This document shows, piece after piece, positions 30,801 through 35,940 of a stretch of DNA of 35,940 bases (position 1 is its first letter; every line of letters starts with the position of its first letter). The stretch spans positions 21,928 to 57,867 of the forward strand of contig KN887878.1 in NCBI GenBank assembly GCA_000934455.1, read 5' to 3'. Origin of the DNA: Apostichopus parvimensis (taxonomy: Eukaryota > Echinodermata > Holothuroidea > Aspidochirotida > Stichopodidae). Below the pieces are notes generated by a model that made no database searches, was not told the origin of the DNA, and saw only the letters and a program-made list of their open reading frames with translations. The translations under genes and the position numbers were made by a program.

Positions 30801-33800
30801 CTTCATCATACTTCCCTCTACTCGTGCAATTTTGACCGGTCTGTTAGGGGTTGAAGGTTTTTTTTCTATATTTGTTGTCCATAGATGATATTTTGTGCAA
30901 CATTATGGGCATGTTTTGAAGTGGATTAATATTCAAATTCTGAACAAATAATGGGCTTAAAACCTTGAAAAGTTTGACTGACGGGTATTGTGGGCCGTTA
31001 CGTAGTATTACCTACAAAAGCAATGATCCACAGGAGATGCGATGAGGTGGAACATGATGTGTGACTGGTGAAAATCTTGAAAAAGGTTATGGATGGAAAA
31101 AAACTATTGGGAAAAACTTGGTTCTCAGGCAAAAGTGTACATCTGGTTGGTCATTTTTAAGCCCGAGAAGTGCCATTTCCGGTGATCTGGGGGGCTATCA
31201 AAACCAGAAATTTTCTTGAACGCTGCGCACCAATCGATGGTGGCGCTCCGCTTAGATAGTAATATACAAAATATCACGAAGTGCGCGAACAATTTTGGGG
31301 ATGAAAGTTGCTACGCACCTGCACCCAAGCAAATGTCCCCCCCAATATCTGAAACAAATCACCGCCCCTGGGCCAGCTAATAATAACTGTTAGGCTAGCC
31401 TAGGTATTATTAGGCCTAGCCTTGGCCTAGCTTAGTAGGTCTATTATTGGTCAGTTTTTTGGCTTTGTTTTAAAATGCATTTGCCTATATCACATCACAT
31501 CAGATTCGATGTTGTTGGTCATTGGCCATTTCATCGCTCAAATAAAACTATATAGTTCATCAAATGCCAAAAATGTCCTAATTGGTGTAAATGCCTCTGT
31601 AGTTGTAACATAGAAAAAAAAAGTGACGTCATGCAGATTGCTACTACTATTAGTACTAACTGGTTATTAAAGTAAACTCTGTACTGTACGTAGGCATTGG
31701 CTTAGGCCTTAAAGTTACGCGCCCTATGCTACGTACAACCAGTTACTGAAGTAACATCCTTCTTCCTAATTCCCAAGGATAACCTAACGCGTTTCAAAGT
31801 AATTACACTTACATTGAGCATATCTGCCATTTCCTTATTAGTAAAGCCCATTTTGACAAACTCCTCTATTCGTTTCTCTGTAGCATCTTGGGAATCCATA
31901 TCTTATAGCTAGTAGTAATTTGTTTTATTTTAAAAATCCCGCATAGGCTAAAGTAAGGTAGGCCTATATACTAAAGCAAAGGCTAGCCCTAACGTTACAT
32001 GTATTATTATTTCGACAAAAGTATATATGACTACGTACGTTGAGACTAACCTTCGTACCACGGAGCAAAATAAAAGCGACCCCGTGTATTCATCCAATAT
32101 AAGCACCGCCCCAATAGACACTTACATATTGATATTCATACGCATATTCAAACGACAATAATGGATATTCATACGCCACTATTTGGTACAGTAACTTACG
32201 CTTTTTCATCATCATAAGTTTTCAGAACATGGTTGTATTTGTCTTACGTTTTTAGTATATCATCGTATGTTTTGATGTACATCTTAAATTTGAGTACATC
32301 ATCGTATATTTTTAGTACATGATCGTAAGTTTTTTAGTACATGAACGTATAAAATTAGATCATCATATGTTGTGGTCCTTTTCGCGTTCCATAGAGGACT
32401 GGCCTAATCCGCATATTAGATTCAAGGCACGTAAGCTTGTAGCTGTCCTCAGACTATTTGAATACGCCGTCATGTACATAGAAGGAAACAGCACTAGGGT
32501 TGTATTAATTCCAAAAAACTTAAACTGAATTCAGTGCAGAATACTGGATCCTGCTTTGTGTTTATTTTATATTTTATACCATGTTTTTTGGGTTATTTAC
32601 AAGTTTTTGTTGTTGTTTGTTTCAGTTTTTGAAGAATACAATGATTCGTTACACCCTTTGATTGTCTACATCGCCATCCTAACCACTTGCTTTGCAGTTG
32701 TCAGTGCACTCATTGCAACCCTTCTATCATTCATAAACCTATTCAAAAACAAAAAGTTCTCCAGTGCAGTTGGTCCGATGGCATTAGGATTTTATAACAT
32801 GCTTGGAGGTAAGATGACACCAAAGAGAAAATACTCACTTGATGAATCAAGGAGATGGGAAAGGGGAGTGGGGGGGGGTGGCAGTGGATGCGTGAGAGAG
32901 GGATTGAAGAGGGGGCTTATACTTACATATGAGATTTAAGAGACTTAAGAGGATTTAAGAGATTTAAGTTTTTTAGATTTAAGATATTTAAGAGATTTAA
33001 GAGATTAAAGAGATTTAAGAGACTTAAAGAAGACTTAGAGAAGATTTAGAGAAGACTTAGAGATTAAGAGAAGATTTAAGAAGAGACTTAGAGAAGACTT
33101 AGAGAGACTTTGAGAACTTAGAGAAGACTTAGAGAAGATTTTAGAGAAGACTTAGAGAAGACTTAGAGAGACTTAGAGAAGACTTAGAGACTTAAAGAAG
33201 ATTTAAGAGATTTAAGAGACTTAGAGAAGATTTAAGAGATTTAAGAGACTTAAGAGATTTAAGACTTGAGAGGATTTAAGAGGATTTAAGAGATATAAGA
33301 GATATAAGAGGATTTAAGCGACTTAAGAGGACTTTCTGGTGACAAACAATGAGGAACTTATACCGAAGAATAGCCTTCCACACTACTAGTTGGAAAACCC
33401 ATCTCAATATCTTCCCCTCTAATTTGAGATATGGTTGATTGAATGTAACCCTTTATTTTTTTGACTGGCTCAAGTTTCAACTTCTCTAATTTGAGATATG
33501 GTTGATTAAATGTAACCCCCTATTTTTTTTACTGGCTAAACCTTCAACTTCTCTAATTTGAGATATGGTTGATTGAATGAGACCCCCTATGTTTTTGACT
33601 GGCTAAACCTTCAACTTCTCTAATTTGAGATATGGTTGATTGAATGAAACCTATTTTTTTTAACTGGTTAAACCTTCAACTTCTCTAATTTGAGATATGG
33701 TTGATTGAATGTAACCCCCTATTTTTTTTAACTGGCTAAACCTTCAACTTCTCTAATTTGAGATATGGTTGATTGAATGAGACCCCCTATGTTTTTGACT

Positions 33801-34858
33801 GGCTAAACCTTCAACTTCTCTAATTTGAGATATGGTTGATTGAATGAAACCCCCTATTTTTTTGACTGGCTACCTTCAACTTCTCTAATTTGAGATATGG
33901 TTGATTGAATGAAACCCCCGATTTTTTTGACTGGCTAAACCTTCAACTTCTCTAATTTGAGATATGGTTGATTGAATGTAACCTCCTATTTTTTGACTGG
34001 CTAAACTTTTAACTACTCAAGAAAGTTGAATCATGGTAGGGCATCTGTGAAGTCATCTGGGCAAATGCTCTTTAAAAGCTTTATTTAGGCTATTATAATC
34101 TTCTTTTTGGTATAAACTTGAAATCTGATAAATTTGGAATGTTTTTCTCTGTACTTAAAATTTCATCAAAATGCTTTTTTCTAATTTTTTTATAGAAATA
34201 TTCTTTTCCTCTGTAGATAAATGATTGAAATATTATAAGGTAAAACAAACACCTCATCAGATGAACTATCCTGAAGACTACATCTATTCTGGTATTGCCA
34301 GATGCAAAATTTACAAAATATCACAAAATTTGAAAACCTTCCAAATTCATTACAAAATGCTACAGATGATTATCTGGGTTTCACCTCAAGATACAGAAAA
34401 CTTGCTAACTAAATAATTAACCTACAGCAAAATAGTCTCCCTACTTCTTCGAACGGGAGAAGAGGAAGAAAAGGGAGAAATATAATCTCGATAAAATAAA
34501 GAGCTAGCATGCGACCATTAGACTTTAGCACATTATGATTTTAAGGTTAAACAAATTATTTCACCTCTCTTTCTCCACAGCTATCCTCTCGTCAGTCACG
34601 TTAATTCTCTTCACGAGCGTGCTGTTCGGTACGTTGGATGGAGAGGTAACCAGCACAGCCGAGCAGAATCTGGGATACTCGTCAACCGGTGTAGCCTTGG
34701 GTTACTCCTTCTGGCTTCAGATGGCTAGCATCGCACTCTTGAGTTTGAACTGCGGCACGATAATCCTCGCACAGTCTTACAAGAATTTAGGGAGTGACAA
34801 AAGTGCCGGAGCTATTCCACGTCTGACAAGATCAACAAAGACAAGGGACAGTTTGTAA
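27653..34858 (+). CDS. Clarin-family four-transmembrane protein (complete, 3 exons)
   Basis: Exons 27653-27869, 32626-32808 and 34581-34858 (with stop) join in phases 1 and 1 to give 678 nt, 225 residues; clarins are about 226-232. Four hydrophobic segments are seen: about residues 6-27, 82-112 (long), 134-151 and 181-203. Clarin-like landmarks: LPTEYMVTATI after TM1, then NFGIFRGSK (compare QYGLFHGEG in clarin-1); GPMALGFYNMLG before TM3 (compare GPLGLYLLS); YSSTGVALGYSFWLQMA entering TM4 (compare YTTSFWV). The short basic C-terminal tail has RLTRSTKTRDSL. Three coding exons also fit vertebrate clarin genes. Clarins are tetraspan-like plasma-membrane proteins, best known from sensory hair cells; the role here is inferred. 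I cannot say which clarin paralogue it is. Confidence 0.82.
27870..29390. other. Clarin-like intron 1, left part
   Basis: AT-rich, no supported feature. Confidence 0.6.
29460..29640 (+). repeat. Left subterminal repeat array of the long-TIR transposon
   Basis: About nine copies of (T)ACGATCATGTACTAAAA with variable spacing. Mirrored at 32200-32345 on the other strand. Confidence 0.85.
29877..30062 (-). other. Possible coding remnant in the long-TIR transposon
   Basis: Open stretch of about 61 codons on the minus strand that ends at TAG 29879-29877. An acceptor-like TTTTCTCTCAG lies at 30058-30048, and it includes RELRDLGHEILCAREIWVF. Not recognised. It could be the last exon of the transposon's gene or chance. 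Confidence 0.25.
30300..31370. mobile_element. hAT-type non-autonomous element nested in the long-TIR transposon, 8-bp TSD
   Basis: Ends CATGGGCGGCGAT and ATCACCGCCCCTG are inverted repeats (CAKGGGCGGYGAT). The perfect 8-bp duplication GGCCAGCT lies at 30292-30299 and 31371-31378. Inner arms TTGGGGGGGACAT/ATGTCCCCCCCAA are also inverted. TIR type and TSD length fit hAT. No transposase. Region 31160-31255 is clearly related to the complement of 20230-20330 in the intergenic element (CATTTCCGG, TGGCGCTCC, CTTAGA in order). Confidence 0.82.
31813..31899 (-). other. Helix-turn-helix-like coding exon remnant, probably transposase
   Basis: From ATG 31899-31897 it reads MDSQDATEKRIEEFVKMGFT then NKEMADMLN, then either a GTAAGT donor (31812-31807) or readthrough into VSVITLKR before a stop at about 31729. 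The pattern (I..FV.MGFTNKEMADMLNVS..TLKR) looks like an N-terminal HTH of DNA-transposon or integrase-like proteins. It lies near the right end of the long-TIR transposon and may be the 5' exon of its decayed gene. Confidence 0.4.
32200..32345 (-). repeat. Right subterminal repeat array of the long-TIR transposon
   Basis: Several degenerate copies of TTTTAGTACATGATCGTA(A), the reverse complement of the left array, including a variant TTTTGATGTACATC shared with the left side. Confidence 0.82.
32626..32808 (+). CDS. Clarin-like exon 2
   Basis: Acceptor TTTGTTTCAG, donor GTAAGA at 32809. It encodes VFEEYNDSLHPLIVYIAILT, the rest of TM2, NLFKNKKFSSAVGPMALGFY and NMLG. 61 codons, phase 1 both ends. 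Confidence 0.85.
32930..33330. repeat. Purine-rich (AAGAGATTTAAGAGACTT)-type tandem repeat
   Basis: About 400 bp built from GATTTAAGA, GACTTAAGA and GACTTAGAGAA words in irregular order. Strong A/G bias on the plus strand with TT spacers. Confidence 0.9.
33411..34012. repeat. 67-bp minisatellite, nine copies
   Basis: Units start at CTCTAATTTGAGATATGG: 33417, 33484, 33551, 33618, 33683, 33751, 33818, 33883 and 33950. Each contains TTGATTGAATG, ACCCCCTATTTTTTT and GACTGGCTAAACCTTCAACT. The period is 65-68 because of T-run and small indels. Confidence 0.93.
34581..34858 (+). CDS. Clarin-like exon 3
   Basis: Acceptor TTTCTCCACAG. It encodes TM3 (AILSSVTLILFTSVLFG), the second extracellular loop, TM4 (FWLQMASIALLSLNCGTIIL) and a basic tail ending RDSL and TAA. 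Confidence 0.85.
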
Positions 34859-35940
34859 ATCTACAAGCTTATGTTTTTTCTGAAGAAGCATTTGAACATT
34901 TAAATCATCAGTTTGTAAAGCATACTGTACAGTCAGCAGCGGCAACAGTTTAGCATTGCATTGCCCAGTCCCTCTCCCTCCCCCCCTGCTAGCAAATCTT
35001 ACATCTGGGACTCAGCCCATTTATCCCTACTTTCAGATATACAAAATGTTCAGGAGGTAAACAAATATATGCAAAATATTTTCTGCAAAGATTTCCATCC
35101 ATGAGCATCTACTTTCCATCAGGTCTGATCAATTTTGTTCCTCTTGAAACAGGATAATTGTGAAAGTATTATTTCCTCCTCATCGACTAAATTCCATAAT
35201 ATCCGGAGTACGAGTACCAAATCCAAACGGATGAGTACCAGTTCATTCAACCTTGCTTGATTACGAGTACGAACTCGCGAGTCACAGTACGAGTCTGGTG
35301 GAGGGTGCAAAAAGAACCCTCCCCCCAAAAAAAAAAAGTACAGTCCACAGATACAAAATTGAAATAAAAGAATGGGGAATTTATGACTAAATTAAGACAA
35401 ATGCAAATCAATGGAAGCTACTGTAACAGCTATCCACCTTAAAATCATATTTTGGTCTTGGGTGATGAGCTACTGAACACAATAGAACTTTCTTATTTGT
35501 GAATTGTGATCACAATATGCACAAAACAGTTATATTGTTCATCCACACAGTGGCACTCCCTTTGCCAAAAATTGGATACACTATAGAAAATCATCCATCC
35601 CCCTCCCCTACCCTCACCCATTCCCCTTCTTTCTCATGAGTTAGTTATTATAGATTACCTTTCATTAAACAACGAGCATTCACAAATTGTTCAAAGCAAT
35701 GCAAAAAGCTACGTCAGTAAAACTGCTTTTCTCTGTGAGTTCTGTATTTATAAGGGTATAAGTCTTTTATTTACTATTCCAACCACTTTTCACACCATTC
35801 CCACCTTCTTGCTACACTTGTTACATTTGCTCAACTTCACTAACTAGTATACTGTATCTTAACACTCATTGTAAATAAAATGGTTTTTACTCTTATAACA
35901 TGAACCTGAAACCACCGAGCTGCTTATTTGTAATATTAAA
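34859..35940. other. Clarin-like 3' UTR and downstream sequence
   Basis: AT-rich. Two AATAAA signals (35362-35367 and 35874-35879) could end the transcript. A local TACGAGTAC-type repeat lies at 35205-35295. No coding content. Confidence 0.5.
35874..35879 (+). promoter_or_regulatory. Candidate polyadenylation signal
   Basis: AATAAA about 1 kb past the clarin-like stop. An earlier one is at 35362-35367. Which one is used cannot be told from sequence alone. Confidence 0.3.

Larger units (their letters stand above)
29399..32392. mobile_element. Long-TIR DNA transposon with 8-bp TSD in clarin intron 1
   Basis: Left end ATGGAACGCGAAAAGGACCA, right end its reverse complement. The perfect 8-bp duplication AGAGGACT lies at 29391-29398 and 32393-32400. 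The inverted repeats continue inward for about 290-330 bp as arrays of a 17-20 bp word like TACGATCATGTACTAAAA (left 29460-29640, right 32200-32345), followed by GTGGCGT..TATG segments. One 9-bp indel separates the arms near the tip. The superfamily is not assigned; the 8-bp TSD would fit hAT, P, Merlin or Zisupton groups, but the tips do not look like typical hAT. Removing the nested element leaves about 1.9 kb. Confidence 0.85.
32809..34580. other. Clarin-like intron 2
   Basis: 1,772 nt, mostly two tandem-repeat blocks (32930-33330 and 33411-34012). The remaining about 570 nt are AT-rich with no supported feature. Confidence 0.75.

Noticed and set aside
29391..32400. Endogenous retrovirus or LTR element
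   Set aside because: The terminal repeats are inverted, not direct, and no gag/pol-like coding is present.
34225..34416. 63-codon plus-strand open frame in clarin intron 2
   Set aside because: Out of phase with the clarin exons, and AT-rich chance frame.

Overview
This is a eukaryotic genomic window. It has spliced genes, long AT-rich introns, many minisatellites, and decayed LINE, SINE and hAT-type copies. Gene content and repeat style suggest an aquatic invertebrate, most likely a deuterostome such as an echinoderm (a sea cucumber is my best guess). The organism is inferred from gene families and repeats only.

Layout. Two protein-coding genes are read outward from a shared intergenic region. 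(1) Positions 1-19083, minus strand: most of a BRD8 orthologue, the bromodomain subunit of the NuA4/TIP60 acetyltransferase complex. I could splice 14 exons in consistent phase (about 598 codons), from the conserved N-terminal block (18992-19083) to the bromodomain (259-505). The 3' end of the gene lies beyond base 1. (2) Positions 27653-34858, plus strand: a complete three-exon gene for a 225-residue four-pass membrane protein of the clarin family.

The intergenic region (19084-27652) is a transposon landing zone. It holds an hAT-type element with target-site duplication (20194-21407) that contains a 5'-truncated LINE, a second longer but broken CR1/Jockey-like LINE (about 22471-24630), and a U2-snRNA-like RNA gene or pseudogene (25809-25987) in which a U2 5' domain is joined to unfamiliar sequence ending in an Sm-like site and a hairpin. 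Intron 1 of the clarin gene carries a 2,994-bp long-TIR transposon (29399-32392, 8-bp TSD). Inside it sits a second hAT-type element (30300-31370, its own 8-bp TSD) and, on the minus strand, a short helix-turn-helix-like coding remnant. Clarin intron 2 is filled by two minisatellites.

The most unusual points are: tandem duplications that copy authentic BRD8 5' splice sites (108-bp units at the bromodomain exon, 75-bp units at exon 1); a GC-AG intron; a SINE containing a frame-preserving pseudo-exon; the U2-like chimera; and the nested transposons with clean target-site duplications. The two genes have no obvious functional link: one is a nuclear chromatin factor, the other a small membrane protein.
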